64,000 nt of DNA from Cedecea colo. Its GTDB lineage: Bacteria > Pseudomonadota > Gammaproteobacteria > Enterobacterales > Enterobacteriaceae. The position numbers and the translations under genes are program-made. Below the pieces are notes generated by a model. The model was not told where the DNA came from, did not search any database, and was given only the letters and a program-made list of their open reading frames with translations. The stretch lies in the NCBI RefSeq assembly GCF_011808225.1, contig NZ_SOYS01000002.1, positions 496,001 to 560,000 of the forward strand, read 5' to 3'. The number at the start of each line of letters is the position of its first letter. Within the stretch, counting starts at the first letter, position 1. Shown here piece after piece: positions 10,028 to 20,658 of the stretch.

Positions 10028-10936
10028 ATGCGCAGTCGCACGTTTGCGGATCTTGATCGGGTGGTTGCCCTCGGCGGCGGCCACGGCCTTGGCCGGGTCA
10101 TGTCTTCCCTTTCCTCTTTAGGTTCCCGTCTGACGGGTATCGTAACCACCACGGATGATGGCGGCTCAACCGGCCGTATTCGGCGTTCTGAAGGGGGAAT
10201 TGCCTGGGGAGATATGCGTAACTGTTTAAATCAGTTAATTACCGAACCCAGCGTCGCTTCGGCAATGTTTGAGTATCGTTTTGGCGGTAATGGCGAACTT
10301 TCCGGGCATAACCTTGGAAATCTGATGTTAAAGGCGTTAGATCACCTGAGCATAAGGCCTCTGGAAGCCATTAATCTCATTCGTAGCCTGCTAAAAGTTG
10401 ACGCGCTGCTGATTCCCATGTCGGAACAACCGGTTGATCTGATGGCGACCGATGCAGACGGGCATTTTATCTATGGCGAAGTAAATATCGATCAGCTTGC
10501 CTCCCCGCCGCAGGAGCTAATGCTGTATCCGAAATCTCATGCTACTCGCGAAGCGGTGGAAGCCATTGCCGAAGCGGATCTTATCCTGATTGGTCCGGGC
10601 AGCTTTTATACCAGCCTGATGCCGCTTCTACTGCTGGAAGATATGGATCAGGCACTCAGGCGCACCCCGGCACCGGTAGTTTATATCGGCAATCTGGGGC
10701 GCGAGCTTAGCGTAGCCGCAGCAAGCCTGACGCTGAACGAAAAGCTGCAAATCATGGAGCAAAGGGTCGGGAAAAGGATTATCGATGCGGTGGTTGTAGG
10801 TCCGCACGTTGATGTCTCAAGTGTTAAGGACCGGGTGGTCATTCAGGAGCCGCTGGAAGCCAGCGATATTCCTTATCGCCATGACCGTCTCCTGCTGCGC
10901 CAGGCGCTGGAAAAAGCGATTCAGACGCTGGGTTAA
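10028..10936 (+). CDS. yvcK: gluconeogenesis factor YvcK family protein (YbhK)
   Basis: 302-aa CofD-fold protein (UPF0052). Visible motifs: the N-terminal nucleotide loop [35 protein letters not shown] and the C-terminal [11 protein letters not shown]. The Bacillus homologue YvcK binds UDP-sugars and affects cell wall and carbon metabolism; the enterobacterial copy (ybhK) has no settled role. Start chosen at ATG 10028, after AAGGAATAGTT. Convergent with uvrB. Confidence 0.93.
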   Translation: MRSRTFADLDRVVALGGGHGLGRVMSSLSSLGSRLTGIVTTTDDGGSTGRIRRSEGGIAWGDMRNCLNQLITEPSVASAMFEYRFGGNGELSGHNLGNLMLKALDHLSIRPLEAINLIRSLLKVDALLIPMSEQPVDLMATDADGHFIYGEVNIDQLASPPQELMLYPKSHATREAVEAIAEADLILIGPGSFYTSLMPLLLLEDMDQALRRTPAPVVYIGNLGRELSVAAASLTLNEKLQIMEQRVGKRIIDAVVVGPHVDVSSVKDRVVIQEPLEASDIPYRHDRLLLRQALEKAIQTLG

Positions 10937-10950
10937 CGGGAAAAGTAGCG

Positions 10951-11026
10951 GTGGATAGCGGCTTGCTTTTATCCACCCTACAAAATCTTTCCTGTTGTGT
11001 CGCTGCGTCGGTTGGGTCCACCCAAC
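10951..11026. terminator. inverted repeats between convergent yvcK and uvrB
   Basis: Two hairpins: GTGGATA/TATCCAC at 10951-10976 and GTTGGGT-CC-ACCCAAC at 11011-11026. They lie in the 94-bp gap between the ends of yvcK and uvrB, so they probably end transcription from both sides. Neither has a long T tract. Confidence 0.55.
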
Positions 11027-11030
11027 AAGT

Positions 11031-13046
11031 TTACGAAGCGGCGATAAATAGATCGCGCAGCTGGTGTAGCTGGTCACGAACCAGCGCAGCTTCTTCAAAC
11101 TCCAGATTCTGGGCATGTTCCAGCATTTTCGCTTCCAGTTGATGAATTTTCTGCTGCAGCGCTTTCGGCGTCAGGACAATTTCGTCCTCTTCAATCACGC
11201 TACGCGCTTTGCTCTTCATTCTGCCTTTGGTTTTCGCCATCCCTTCGCCAAGCTGCAGGATATCCACCACTTTCTTATTCAGGCCCTGCGGAGTAATGCC
11301 GTTCTCTTCGTTATAGTGCTGCTGTTTCTCGCGACGGCGCTCCGTTTCCCCAATCGCTTTCGCCATTGACGGAGTGATTTTATCGCCGTACAGAATCGCT
11401 TTACCGTTAACGTTACGCGCCGCACGGCCAATGGTCTGGATCAGCGAACGCTCGGAGCGCAGGAAGCCCTCTTTGTCGGCATCCAGAATCGCCACCAGCG
11501 AGACTTCCGGCATATCCAGCCCTTCACGCAACAGGTTGATGCCCACCAGCACGTCGAACTCGCCAAGGCGCAAATCACGGATGATCTCCATACGTTCTAC
11601 CGTATCGATATCTGAGTGCAGATAGCGCACCTTTTCGCCATGCTCTTCAAGGTATTCGGTAAGATCTTCCGCCATGCGTTTGGTCAGCGTGGTTACCAGC
11701 ACGCGTTCGTTAATCTCCACGCGCTTGCGGATCTCAGAAAGCAGATCGTCAACCTGGGTAGCAACCGGACGTACTTCGATTATCGGATCCAGCAGCCCCG
11801 TAGGGCGCACGACCTGATCGACGATATCGCCGCCGGATTTTTCCAGCTCGTAATTGCCAGGCGTTGCCGAAACATAAATAGTCTGCGGCGCCAGCGCTTC
11901 GAATTCTTCAAACTTCAGCGGACGATTGTCCAGCGCAGAAGGCAGGCGGAAACCATACTCCACCAGCGTCTCTTTACGCGCCCGGTCGCCGCGGTACATG
12001 CCGCCGATTTGTGGGATGGTAACGTGCGATTCGTCCACCACCAGCAGACCATCGGCAGGCAGATAATCGAATAACGTCGGCGGCGCCTCGCCAGGCCCGC
12101 GCCCGGAAAGGAAGCGAGAGTAGTTTTCTACGCCCGAGCAATAACCCAGCTCGTTCATCATTTCTAAATCGAACTGCGTACGCTGCGTTAAGCGCTGCTC
12201 TTCAAGCAGTTTGTTGTTAGCCAGCAGCACCTTGCGTCTGTCTGCCAGCTCATCTTTGATCTCTTCCATCGCCTGCAGAATACGCTCACGCGGCGTGACG
12301 TAGTGCGTTTTAGGGTAGACGGTAAAACGCTGGATAGCTTGATCGACCTGGCCGGTCAGCGGATCGAACAGCGACAGGCGTTCTACCTCTTCGTCGAACA
12401 GCTCCACGCGCAGCGCCAGGTCGTCTGATTCTGCCGGGAAGATATCAATAACTTCGCCACGCACCCGGAAGGTGCCGCGCTGGAATGCCTGGTCGTTGCG
12501 CGTATATTGCAGTTCGGTAAGGCGACGCAAAATGGAGCGCTGATCGATGATCATCCCTTTGGTGAGGTGCAGCATCATTTTCAGATACAGATCGGGATCG
12601 CCCAGGCCATAAATAGCTGAAACCGACGCCACGACAATAACGTCACGCCGCTCAAGCAACGCTTTAGTCGCCGATAAACGCATTTGTTCGATGTGTTCGT
12701 TTACCGAGGAGTCTTTTTCGATAAAGGTGTCGGAGCTGGGTACGTAGGCTTCGGGCTGATAGTAGTCGTAGTAAGAGACGAAAAATTCCACCGCGTTGTC
12801 AGGAAAGAACTCTTTCATCTCGCCATAAAGCTGCGCCGCGAGCGTTTTGTTTGGTGCCAGCACCATGGTTGGACGCTGCAGGTCCGCAATCACGTTTGCT
12901 ACGGTAAAGGTCTTACCTGACCCGGTCACCCCCAGTAACGTCTGATGGGCGAGTCCATCTTCAAGCCCTTCTTCAAGACGCCGTATAGCATCGGGCTGAT
13001 CGCCGGAGGGTTTGAATGCAGAATTAAGTTTGAACGCTTTACTCAT
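11031..13046 (-). CDS. uvrB: UvrABC excinuclease subunit B
   Basis: DNA damage-verification helicase of nucleotide excision repair, 671 aa (E. coli 673). Walker [11 protein letters not shown] at residues 39-48, the beta-hairpin [12 protein letters not shown] near 95, Walker B VVDESH, helicase motifs [23 protein letters not shown] and QTIGRAARN, and a C-terminal UvrC-binding UVR domain (about 630-665). A LexA box lies upstream. Single-gene transcription unit. Confidence 0.98.
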   Translation of the reverse strand: MSKAFKLNSAFKPSGDQPDAIRRLEEGLEDGLAHQTLLGVTGSGKTFTVANVIADLQRPTMVLAPNKTLAAQLYGEMKEFFPDNAVEFFVSYYDYYQPEAYVPSSDTFIEKDSSVNEHIEQMRLSATKALLERRDVIVVASVSAIYGLGDPDLYLKMMLHLTKGMIIDQRSILRRLTELQYTRNDQAFQRGTFRVRGEVIDIFPAESDDLALRVELFDEEVERLSLFDPLTGQVDQAIQRFTVYPKTHYVTPRERILQAMEEIKDELADRRKVLLANNKLLEEQRLTQRTQFDLEMMNELGYCSGVENYSRFLSGRGPGEAPPTLFDYLPADGLLVVDESHVTIPQIGGMYRGDRARKETLVEYGFRLPSALDNRPLKFEEFEALAPQTIYVSATPGNYELEKSGGDIVDQVVRPTGLLDPIIEVRPVATQVDDLLSEIRKRVEINERVLVTTLTKRMAEDLTEYLEEHGEKVRYLHSDIDTVERMEIIRDLRLGEFDVLVGINLLREGLDMPEVSLVAILDADKEGFLRSERSLIQTIGRAARNVNGKAILYGDKITPSMAKAIGETERRREKQQHYNEENGITPQGLNKKVVDILQLGEGMAKTKGRMKSKARSVIEEDEIVLTPKALQQKIHQLEAKMLEHAQNLEFEEAALVRDQLHQLRDLFIAAS

Positions 13047-13123
13047 TGAGTTGCTACCTGAGGAAAAAACCAGCGGGCCGGAGGATAATTTTACTCGACA
13101 CAGGAATTTTTGCCAGCAAATAA

Positions 13124-13143
13124 TACTGGATAAAAAACCAGTT
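13124..13143. promoter_or_regulatory. LexA (SOS) box of uvrB
   Basis: On the minus strand it reads AACTGGTTTTTTATCCAGTA, one base from the E. coli uvrB SOS box and a good match to CTG-n10-CAG. It lies 78 bp upstream of the uvrB start. Confidence 0.9.
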
Positions 13144-13236
13144 CAAGAAGCTATAATGTCGAGGACAGGGTAAAATCTCGCCGGGCTTTGTATGCGATTG
13201 CAGCAAGGTTGAAATTAACGCTGTCCTGTGGCGGTT

Positions 13237-13465
13237 ATCCCCAGACTTTTCGCCCTTTAACGTTTGTCAAGTAATGTAATAAAAATGAGACCCTGGTCTA
13301 TGTCACTTTTCTTACACGGATTGATTTTATTTAACCAGCTAATTTTAAAAGCCTTTTTTTAAAAGACCGGTTTCGCGTCAATTCGCGCGCAGGCCGCGCC
13401 CGCTCTCGCTTACCGTTAGTTTTCTAACCCTAATGCACAAGGTTATCCACAGGAATAGTGGATAA
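13237..13465. promoter_or_regulatory. DnaA boxes in the long uvrB upstream region
   Basis: The non-coding stretch 13047-13887 holds three DnaA-box-like sequences. TTATCCACA (perfect consensus) is at 13443-13451, its inverted partner GTGGATAA at 13458-13465 and TTATCCCCA at 13237-13245. DnaA binding upstream of uvrB has been described in E. coli. The rest (13466-13887) is T-rich, has no convincing gene, and leads into the ABC ATPase. Confidence 0.6.
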
Positions 13466-13887
13466 GTGCATCCAGCCCTTTCGGGTCGCCGCCCGCAAAA
13501 ATTCCTTTTTTTAACGGACCCACTCCGAAAAAAAATTTTCCGTCTTATTTTTGATTTTTATCATCTCATTTCACTTTCCGTGGACGATGGAGAAGACGCT
13601 CACAAATCCAACGTTTCCTGCCTCTTTTTTTATGTAATTTTCTGCACCAGAATCGAGAAAAGAAAAGCACCGACAAAGGGCAGCGTAACGACAAGGTTAT
13701 GCCGCTCATGCTTTTTCCATCCGCATTGATGAGGCTATTCTCAAAATTTCCCTGTTTCTGCAACCCCTGCGTGAGATGGCAAGGGAATTGCAGCATTCCG
13801 GGAGGACTCATTCCCTCCTTATCCAGAGATGGTGCCTACCGTGGTGAAATGAGCTTATTTTTTAATCCTGTCGTGAGGAGATGATGC

Positions 13888-14598
13888 ATGTTGAGTTTAC
13901 GCGCCGTGAACCAGTTTTATGGCGAGAACCATGTTTTATGGAACCTCGACCTGGAACTGACGAAAGGAGAATGCACCTGTGTGCTGGGAGCCGCAGGCAT
14001 GGGCAAAACCACGTTAATAAACTGTATTACTGGCTACCTGCCCGTGCAGAGCGGCAGCATGATATGGGAGGAGGCTGGCCGCCCGCCGCAGGATTTGCGC
14101 GCTAAGCCCGTTGAAGAGCGCGCCGCGCTGGGCATGAGCTATGTGGCGCATGAACGACGCATTTTTTCTCAGCTCTCCGTCGAAGAGAACCTGCAGATTG
14201 CGCGTCTGGCCGGAAACGAGCGCGCCCGAGCTATCCCCTCCATGGTGTATGATCTGTTCCCTGCGCTTTACGCGCTGCGCCATACGCGCGGCAGCGAACT
14301 CACAGGCGACGTTCAGCAGCAGCTTGTGCTTGCCAGAGCGCTGATGGGCGAACCAAAACTGCTGATCCTCGATGAACCGGCCTGCGAAAGCGGACAAGGA
14401 TTTATTCATGATATGGGAAATATCCTTCACCGCCTGAACCAGGATTTTGGCCTCACGATTTTGCTGGTCGAACAGCGTTTATCTTTTATCCGCCGTGTAG
14501 CGGACCGCTTTTGCCTTTTGCATCGTGGACGTAACGTAGCGCAAGGCAGCGTCGCACAGCTTGACGATAAGCTCATTGCAAACTGGATGACGTCATGA
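13888..14598 (+). CDS. orphan ABC transporter ATP-binding protein (LivF/UrtE-like)
   Basis: 236-aa ATPase of the branched-chain amino acid/urea transporter type. Walker A is GAAGMGKTT (residues 31-39). The signature is degenerate, LTGDVQQQ instead of LSGGQQQ. Walker B is LLILDEP, followed by ACESGQ where UrtE/LivF have TEGIQP, and the switch-region histidine is replaced by glutamine (LVEQRL, normal in this subfamily). No permease or binding protein gene is adjacent, so it may serve a distant system or be decaying. Start at 13888 is set by GAGGAG seven bases upstream. It lies between uvrB and bioD, where E. coli has nothing. Confidence 0.85.
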   Translation: MLSLRAVNQFYGENHVLWNLDLELTKGECTCVLGAAGMGKTTLINCITGYLPVQSGSMIWEEAGRPPQDLRAKPVEERAALGMSYVAHERRIFSQLSVEENLQIARLAGNERARAIPSMVYDLFPALYALRHTRGSELTGDVQQQLVLARALMGEPKLLILDEPACESGQGFIHDMGNILHRLNQDFGLTILLVEQRLSFIRRVADRFCLLHRGRNVAQGSVAQLDDKLIANWMTS

Positions 14599-14639
14599 AT
14601 TATTCTGCAGCGGCGGTCATTTTTTGGGCCGTCACGCAG

Positions 14640-15158
14640 CTACAGTTGCCCAAGCTGTTTTTGCAAGGCGCTGTCTAACGCCGCCAGCTCACGCTGTAAA
14701 TTGCACTGCCGCGTCACTGCAGAAAGCTCCAGTAGCGGCAAAGGAACTTTGCTTACTCCCGTCTCGCGAAGCCAGCGCAGCACCGATTCAAGATGCCAGA
14801 TGGCCGTTTTACCGTCATGCACCGGTGCGGGAAAACACTGGCGGCTCACCATCACTTTACGCATGTACTGCCGGGAAAAGCCCATTAATTCGGCTATATC
14901 CGTTAACCCGACCAAATCTGGCGCGACTTCCACCAGGCCTGCGCTGGGAATAATGCGTTTCACATCCTGAATGGCAGAAACCACGGCTTGCCTCGCGGTT
15001 TGCGCTTCACGGATAAAATTCAGCGCAATTCTGCCCGTTACGCCCACGCCGATCAGCGCGTCATCGCAGCCGTTTTCGCCCAGCGCCTGCAACCAAAGCG
15101 CCGGGTCCTGCTGGCTTTGCGGCAGGATGAATATCAATGTAAAGCTAAATTCCGACAT
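14640..15158 (-). CDS. putative DNA-binding protein, antitoxin-like partner
   Basis: 172-aa protein. The N-terminal ~60 residues look like an alpha/beta domain starting with strand FTLIFILP. A helix-turn-helix of the excisionase/MerR type follows at about residues 84-105 (LTDIAELMGFSRQYMRKVM), then a basic DGKTAIWHLESVLRWL segment and a helical tail. It starts 12 bp after the small Cys-rich HicA-like gene, so they form an operon. By analogy with HicB (domain plus DNA-binding module) I infer an antitoxin/autorepressor; this is not proven by sequence. Confidence 0.65.
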   Translation of the reverse strand: MSEFSFTLIFILPQSQQDPALWLQALGENGCDDALIGVGVTGRIALNFIREAQTARQAVVSAIQDVKRIIPSAGLVEVAPDLVGLTDIAELMGFSRQYMRKVMVSRQCFPAPVHDGKTAIWHLESVLRWLRETGVSKVPLPLLELSAVTRQCNLQRELAALDSALQKQLGQL

Positions 15159-15170
15159 ACACTTCTCCTT

Positions 15171-15431
15171 CTAATGCCGTGTTGGCCTGGCCGTATTTTG
15201 ACAGCAGCCATCAACCACGCGCCTAATCTGCCTTGCGTGATTCCATGCGTTGCGTGGCGTACTCCAGATACAGCTAATACAGAATTCGCCGCATCGACAG
15301 ATTTTGTTGTTCCAGGGGCAGTACATTTTCCCCCAACAGTGGGAGCCACCGGCTTTTATCTGCCAGCCCTGATGTTCTGCATAGCTCAACGCGGCCTCAA
15401 TATCCTTATTCGGATGTACTCGACGCATCAT
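15171..15431 (-). CDS. small Cys-rich HicA-like protein (putative toxin)
   Basis: 86 aa with eight cysteines. The N-terminal part, ALSYAEHQGWQIKAGGSH, fits the HicA pattern (helix, strand, then GSH with the catalytic-type histidine). HicA would then continue with a short beta hairpin; here a Cys-rich insert CRCGEFCISC could bind metal. The C terminus HARQIRRVVD fits the final HicA helix. An AGGAG ribosome site precedes the ATG at 15431. Gene order toxin-then-antitoxin matches hicAB. Function is inference. Confidence 0.6.
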   Translation of the reverse strand: MMRRVHPNKDIEAALSYAEHQGWQIKAGGSHCWGKMYCPWNNKICRCGEFCISCIWSTPRNAWNHARQIRRVVDGCCQNTARPTRH

Positions 15432-15445
15432 AAATTCTCCTGGTT

Positions 15446-15474
15446 ACTATCCCACATCGGTTGTCACATGACAA
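15446..15474 (-). promoter_or_regulatory. promoter with overlapping operator for the HicA-like operon
   Basis: -35 TTGTCA (15469-15474), 17-bp spacer and -10 GATAGT (15446-15451), reading to the left. The -35 is embedded in the inverted repeat TTGTCATGTGACAA (15461-15474). A second repeat, GGATAA-TT-TATCC, lies just upstream. This suits autorepression by the downstream HTH protein. Confidence 0.55.
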
Positions 15475-15602
15475 CAAAAAGTGCGGATAATTTATCCGGT
15501 ATTAAGAGGCTGCGACAGGGTTTGTTTTAGCGAGGGTGTGATTTTGGGAAAGTGCCCGAAGTAAACTTCGGGCGTTGCAATTGTGCCGGGGAAAAATACG
15601 AC

Positions 15603-16292
15603 CTAAGCCGCAAGACAGGATAAATCGAGGTAATGGCCGAGTGCGGTTTTTTCATCAAGCTCCGGTAGCCAGGGAATTTCGCCAAGCATGGGCGCTGGCA
15701 GCACTTTTCTGAGCGTTGCAATATATTCAGCATGCCGTTTGCCCGTTGGCTGCACGTCGTTTGCAATCCACCCCGCCAGCGGAAGCCCCGCGCTTTTTAT
15801 CGCATGGGCCGTTAACATCGCATGGTTAATGCAGCCCAGCCTGACGCCCACGACCAGAATAACCGGCAGTTTTTCCGCTACCGCCCAGTCGGCAAAAGTG
15901 GTGGATTCCGACAGCGGCGTAAACCATCCTCCCGCGCCTTCCACCTGCACCCAATTCCCGCGCTGCGACAGCGCCTCCAGTCCCGCAGAGAGCGTTGAAA
16001 ATTCGATGGGACGGCCTTCTTCTGCGCTGATGATATGCGGAGATGTCGGCTCCAGAAAGGCCAGCGGATTAACCTGTTCATAGCTCAGTGGCACGCTACT
16101 GTTACGCTGTAGCGCAAGCGCGTCACCGTTACGGATGCCGGCTGGCGTCATTTCGCTTCCCGAGGCCACAGGCTTGTAACCCACGGTCAGAAAACCGGCC
16201 TGCCTTGCCGCCTGCAATAAGGCGCAACTGGCAACGGTTTTCCCCACTTCGGTATCGGTTCCGGTAACAAACCATTTTTTAATCACGTTCAA
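15603..16292 (-). CDS. bioD: dethiobiotin synthetase
   Basis: 229-aa ATP-dependent carboxylase forming dethiobiotin from DAPA and CO2. P-loop GTDTEVGKTV at residues 11-20, substrate lysine in GYKPVASG, and acidic-metal motif VEGAGGWFTPL near 115. Start overlaps the end of bioC by 14 bases. A hairpin, CCCGAAG-TTTA-CTTCGGG (15557-15574), follows the gene and may end the bioBFCD transcript. Confidence 0.97.
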   Translation of the reverse strand: MNVIKKWFVTGTDTEVGKTVASCALLQAARQAGFLTVGYKPVASGSEMTPAGIRNGDALALQRNSSVPLSYEQVNPLAFLEPTSPHIISAEEGRPIEFSTLSAGLEALSQRGNWVQVEGAGGWFTPLSESTTFADWAVAEKLPVILVVGVRLGCINHAMLTAHAIKSAGLPLAGWIANDVQPTGKRHAEYIATLRKVLPAPMLGEIPWLPELDEKTALGHYLDLSCLAA

Positions 16293-17040
16293 TCACTCCA
16301 CAAACAAGTTGCCAGGTGAGCGGAAATTCTCCGTCACGTTGCGGCCAGGCAAGGCTAAGGCGTTGCAGCTGCTGGCGCGTCATCAGCGAATTTTTGCGCC
16401 CGTCGTGCAGATGCGTAGCACCGACGCCTTTAAGCGTGCGCATGGCGCTTAAAACATCCGGGAAACGTTGAGACACCTGCCCGGCATAAAGCGATACACG
16501 CCAGCCTTCACAGGCGGCTTCAACTTCATCAAAGGATAAGAATTCATTGGCATGCGCCCTTGTATCCACGGCCTGCCAGGCAGCATGCAGTTCCGGAAGC
16601 GATCCGGCGGCTATCGTGGTAAACGCAATGCATCCTCCCGGACGAGTCACGCGGTAAAGCTCACTTAACCCTTTGCGCAAATCGCTGCACCACTGCACGG
16701 CCAGATTGCTCCAGGCCAGATCCACTTGTTCATTTGTCAGCGGCAGCGCCTCAATATCGCCTTCAAGGTAGCCGTTTGCTGCCCGCTGCTCACGGGCGTG
16801 GCTCAGCATTTTTGCCGAAAGATCGAGTGCCGTGACGTGGCTGCCCTGCGCTTTCCAGTACTGGCTAAACCAGCCCGTGCCGCAGCCAGCGTCCAGCACC
16901 TGCCTGAACTCGCGCCCGCTGAGGCGGCTTATCATTTGGTTTCCGCTGATTCGCTGGAGGTCGGCAAAGTTGTCGTAGGTCGCCGCCGCGCGTCCAAAAG
17001 CCTGCGCCACCGCCGGTTTATTAACGGGTTTCGTCATCAA
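16279..17040 (-). CDS. bioC: malonyl-ACP O-methyltransferase
   Basis: 253-aa SAM-dependent methyltransferase that methylates malonyl-ACP to start pimelate synthesis. SAM motif I is [21 protein letters not shown] is the motif typical of BioC. Two adjacent ATGs (17040, 17037) are equally possible. It overlaps bioF by 20 bases. Confidence 0.95.
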   Translation of the reverse strand: MMTKPVNKPAVAQAFGRAAATYDNFADLQRISGNQMISRLSGREFRQVLDAGCGTGWFSQYWKAQGSHVTALDLSAKMLSHAREQRAANGYLEGDIEALPLTNEQVDLAWSNLAVQWCSDLRKGLSELYRVTRPGGCIAFTTIAAGSLPELHAAWQAVDTRAHANEFLSFDEVEAACEGWRVSLYAGQVSQRFPDVLSAMRTLKGVGATHLHDGRKNSLMTRQQLQRLSLAWPQRDGEFPLTWQLVCGVIERD

Positions 17041-18172
17041 GGGCCTCCAGCAGCGCTTCGATATCTTCGCGGGTATGTTCGGCGGTAAGCGTCACGCGCA
17101 AACGTGCGCTGCCCGTCGGAACAGTAGGAGGACGAATGGCCGTGAGCCAGAACCCGCGCTCGCGCAAACGAGCGGCAAGGCTGAGCGTGCGCGCATTTTC
17201 ACCAACGATCAGCGGTTGGATAGCAGTTTGTGAGTTGATTAATCCGAGCGGGAGCTGCGCCGCTCCATGCCGAAAAACAGCAATATTGTCGCGCAGGCGT
17301 GAGCGTTTTTCATCGCCCTTGCGAATCACCTCTAAAGCTGCGGACAGCGCGCAGGCCTGGGCAGGCGGCATCGCCGTGCTGTAAATCAGGTGGCGGGCAA
17401 ACTGCAGCAAATAATCGGCCACATCGTTACTGCACAATACCGCCGCACCGCTCACACCAAAAGCTTTGCCGAAGGTGATGATCAGCAAATCCGGCTTAAC
17501 CTGCTGCCGGTGACAGCTTCCGCGTCCTGCTTCGCCCAGCACGCCGATACCGTGCGCGTCGTCGACCATCAGCCAGCCGCCTGAGCGACGCGTAGCAGCA
17601 GCGATCGCGCCAAGCGGAGCCTCATCGCCATCCATGCTGAACACGCCTTCGGTGATGACTAGTTGCTGGCCTTCGCATGCGGAGTTCAGCAAATTCTCAA
17701 GCGCCTGAACATCGTTATGCGCGAAACGCCGCAGTTGCGCAGGGCTTAACATTGCCGCTTCAAGCAAGGAGGCATGGCTGAGTTTGTCCGCCAGTATGCG
17801 ATCCTGCTTTTGCGCCAGAGCCGCGATCGTCGCCTGGTTGGCGGCAAATCCGGAGATAAACAAAAGCGCGCGCGAATAGCCCAGCCACTGTGAAAGCTCG
17901 CTTTCAAGCCGATGATGGGCGGTGCTGTAGCCTGTGACATGTCCCGAGCCACCGCTGCCGACGCCATAGCGTTCCGCGCCCTGCTGCCAGGCGCGCACGA
18001 TCTCCGGATGCTGGCTTAGCCCCAGATAATCGTTACTGGAAAAATTCAGATGCCGCTTTGCGTGGGTAACCAGGTAGCGCCCGCTTCCGGATTCGTTGAC
18101 CTCCCGGCTGCGAAAGCTATCGCTGGCGTGCCTTGCCGCAAGCCGCTGCTCAATGCGCTTCTGCCAGGTCAT
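17021..18172 (-). CDS. bioF: 8-amino-7-oxononanoate synthase
   Basis: 383-aa PLP enzyme of the alpha-oxoamine synthase family joining pimeloyl-ACP and L-alanine. Visible: [35 protein letters not shown] (PLP ring aspartate) and the PLP lysine in [10 protein letters not shown]. Four-base overlap with bioB. Confidence 0.97.
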   Translation of the reverse strand: MTWQKRIEQRLAARHASDSFRSREVNESGSGRYLVTHAKRHLNFSSNDYLGLSQHPEIVRAWQQGAERYGVGSGGSGHVTGYSTAHHRLESELSQWLGYSRALLFISGFAANQATIAALAQKQDRILADKLSHASLLEAAMLSPAQLRRFAHNDVQALENLLNSACEGQQLVITEGVFSMDGDEAPLGAIAAATRRSGGWLMVDDAHGIGVLGEAGRGSCHRQQVKPDLLIITFGKAFGVSGAAVLCSNDVADYLLQFARHLIYSTAMPPAQACALSAALEVIRKGDEKRSRLRDNIAVFRHGAAQLPLGLINSQTAIQPLIVGENARTLSLAARLRERGFWLTAIRPPTVPTGSARLRVTLTAEHTREDIEALLEALDDETR

Positions 18173-19209
18173 ACCGCCGCCGCGTTGTAATACTTATCCG
18201 TATCCGCCGTAAGGAGCTGTGATGCAAGCTGTTGCTGCTGCTCGTTATCCCCCGCGTCGGTGGTAGTTTGCTGCGGATTCAGACCCAGCTTGCGGAACAG
18301 CTGCAAATCCTTATCTTCCTTGGGATTTGGCGTGGTAAGAAGTTTGCAGCCGTAGAAAATGGAGTTCGCACCGGCCATAAAGCACATCGCCTGAGTCTGC
18401 TCGCTCATCTGCTCGCGGCCCGCGGAGAGACGCACGAACGAGGTCGGCATCATGATACGCGCCACGGCGATAGTGCGGATAAAATCAAACGCATCCACGT
18501 CGTCGTTATCCGCAAGCGGCGTACCTTTCACCTTCACCAGCATGTTGATCGGCACGCTTTCTGGCGGCGTTGGCAGGTTAGCCAGCTGGAGCAGTAATCC
18601 CGCGCGGTCTTTAACGGTTTCACCCAATCCAACAATGCCGCCGGAGCAAACCTTGATGCCCGCATCGCGCACTTTATCAAGCGTATCCAGACGTTCCTGG
18701 TAGGTACGCGTGGTGATGATGTTGCCGTAAAATTCCGGGGAGGTGTCGAGGTTATGGTTGTAGTAATCCAGCCCGGCAGATGCCAGGCGCTGCGCCTGCG
18801 CATCGGTTAACGTGCCGAGCGTCATGCAGGTTTCCAGCCCCATTTCCCGCACGCCCTGCACCATTTGTTCAAGGTAAGGCATATCGCGATCGTTAGGGTT
18901 TTTCCAGGCCGCGCCCATGCAAAAACGCGTTGAGCCAGCGTTGCGCGCCTTGCGGGCAGAATCCAGCACCTGCTCGACTTCCATCAGGCGCTCGGATTCC
19001 AGCCCCGTTTTATAGCGCGCGCTTTGCGGGCAGTATTTGCAGTCTTCCGGGCAGGCGCCCGTTTTAATCGACAGCAGCGTGCTGACCTGTACGTGACGAG
19101 GATCGAAATGCTGACGGTGTACCTGCTGCGCTTCAAACAGCAGTTCGAGAAAAGGTTTTTCAAATAAAGCAGCGACCTGCGACATTGACCAGCGGGCGTG
19201 GTGAGCCAT
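18169..19209 (-). CDS. bioB: biotin synthase (radical SAM)
   Basis: 346-aa enzyme inserting sulfur into dethiobiotin. Radical-SAM cluster C53-x3-C57-x2-C60 ([10 protein letters not shown]), [10 protein letters not shown] with the [2Fe-2S]-coordinating region, and the arginine ligand in RLSAGRE. First gene of bioBFCD, divergent from bioA across the BirA operator. Confidence 0.98.
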   Translation of the reverse strand: MAHHARWSMSQVAALFEKPFLELLFEAQQVHRQHFDPRHVQVSTLLSIKTGACPEDCKYCPQSARYKTGLESERLMEVEQVLDSARKARNAGSTRFCMGAAWKNPNDRDMPYLEQMVQGVREMGLETCMTLGTLTDAQAQRLASAGLDYYNHNLDTSPEFYGNIITTRTYQERLDTLDKVRDAGIKVCSGGIVGLGETVKDRAGLLLQLANLPTPPESVPINMLVKVKGTPLADNDDVDAFDFIRTIAVARIMMPTSFVRLSAGREQMSEQTQAMCFMAGANSIFYGCKLLTTPNPKEDKDLQLFRKLGLNPQQTTTDAGDNEQQQQLASQLLTADTDKYYNAAAV

Positions 19210-19254
19210 GGGGCGTCTCCAAAAGGGGTGTTGTTAGCCATTGATTGGCGTTAT

Positions 19255-19292
19255 ACTTGTAAACCTAAATGTTTTTAAAATGGTTTACAAGT
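19255..19292. promoter_or_regulatory. BirA operator (bioO)
   Basis: Inverted repeat ACTTGTAAACC at 19255-19265 and GGTTTACAAGT at 19282-19292, separated by 16 A/T-rich bases. This is the canonical biotin operator. It lies between divergent bioB and bioA and overlaps both promoters, so BirA-biotinyl-AMP would repress both directions. Confidence 0.95.
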
Positions 19293-19298
19293 CACCTT

Positions 19299-20588
19299 AT
19301 GACGCCTGCTGATTTAACATTCGATCGACGCCATATCTGGCATCCCTACACATCCATGACCCAACCGCTGCCGGTTTATCCGGTCATTTCAGCAGCAGGC
19401 TGCGAGCTAAACCTTGCTGATGGCAGACCGCTGGTTGACGGTATGTCTTCGTGGTGGGCAGCCATTCACGGTTACAACCACCCGCGCCTGAACGAGGCGA
19501 TGAAAAGCCAGATGGACCAGATGTCGCACGTGATGTTTGGCGGTATCACCCATCCCGCCGCGGTGGCGCTTTGCCGCAGGCTGATTGCGATGACGCCTGC
19601 GCAGCTCGAGTGCGTTTTCCTGGCCGATTCGGGTTCCGTCGCGGTAGAAGTCGCGATGAAAATGGCGCTGCAGTACTGGCATGCGAAGGGCGAACCGCGC
19701 CAGCGCTTTCTGACTTTCCGCCACGGCTATCACGGCGACACGTTCGGCGCGATGTCCGTATGCGATCCTGATAATTCCATGCACAGTCTCTGGCAGGGTT
19801 ACCTCCCGGAACATCTGTTCGCCCCTGCTCCGCAATGCGGTTTTGACGACGAATGGGATGAAATGGATATCGTGCCGTTTGCGCGCCTGATGGCCGCCCA
19901 TCGTCAGGAAATTGCTGCCGTGATTCTGGAACCCATCGTGCAGGGCGCGGGCGGGATGCGTTTTTATCATCCGGAATGGCTGAAGCGCATCCGCCGCATG
20001 TGCGATCGCGAAGGGATTTTACTTATCGCCGACGAAATCGCTACCGGCTTTGGCCGCACCGGCAAACTGTTTGCCTGTGAACACGCGGGCATTGCGCCCG
20101 ATATCATGTGCCTGGGTAAAGCGCTGACCGGAGGAACCATGACCCTTTCCGCCACGCTTGCCACCCGCCACGTAGCCGAAACCATCAGTGATGGCGAAGC
20201 AGGCTGCTTTATGCATGGACCGACGTTTATGGGCAATCCGCTGGCCTGTGCGGTAGCCTGTGAAAGTCTCGCCCTGCTGGAAGAAGGCGACTGGCAGCAG
20301 CAGGTTAACGCTATCGAACGGCAGTTGCTGGCCGGGCTTGGTTCTCTGAAGAGCTGTGAGCAGGTGGCGGACGTGCGCGTGCTTGGCGCGATTGGCGTCG
20401 TGGAAACGCATCATCCGGTAGATATGGCTGCGCTTCAGGCCTTCTTCGTGGAGCAAGGCGTTTGGGTGCGTCCCTTTGGGCGTCTGATTTACCTGATGCC
20501 GCCGTACATTATCGGCCGTGACCAGCTGGCAAAACTTATCGCCGCGGTGACAAAAGCCGTCGCCAACCCGGCCTTCTTCAGGAGCTGA
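19299..20588 (+). CDS. bioA: adenosylmethionine-8-amino-7-oxononanoate aminotransferase
   Basis: 429-aa class III PLP aminotransferase converting KAPA to DAPA with SAM as amino donor. Motifs: [39 protein letters not shown] (PLP aspartate) and PLP lysine in [12 protein letters not shown]. The ATG at 19299 matches E. coli BioA; the longer frame from 19269 would run through the operator. Confidence 0.97.
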   Translation: MTPADLTFDRRHIWHPYTSMTQPLPVYPVISAAGCELNLADGRPLVDGMSSWWAAIHGYNHPRLNEAMKSQMDQMSHVMFGGITHPAAVALCRRLIAMTPAQLECVFLADSGSVAVEVAMKMALQYWHAKGEPRQRFLTFRHGYHGDTFGAMSVCDPDNSMHSLWQGYLPEHLFAPAPQCGFDDEWDEMDIVPFARLMAAHRQEIAAVILEPIVQGAGGMRFYHPEWLKRIRRMCDREGILLIADEIATGFGRTGKLFACEHAGIAPDIMCLGKALTGGTMTLSATLATRHVAETISDGEAGCFMHGPTFMGNPLACAVACESLALLEEGDWQQQVNAIERQLLAGLGSLKSCEQVADVRVLGAIGVVETHHPVDMAALQAFFVEQGVWVRPFGRLIYLMPPYIIGRDQLAKLIAAVTKAVANPAFFRS

Positions 20589-20658
20589 CCGCCAGCAGCC
20601 TGTGCAAGGATGCACTACACTTCGAAGATCTTTTCATGCGCCCAACAGGGAGAAGCAA

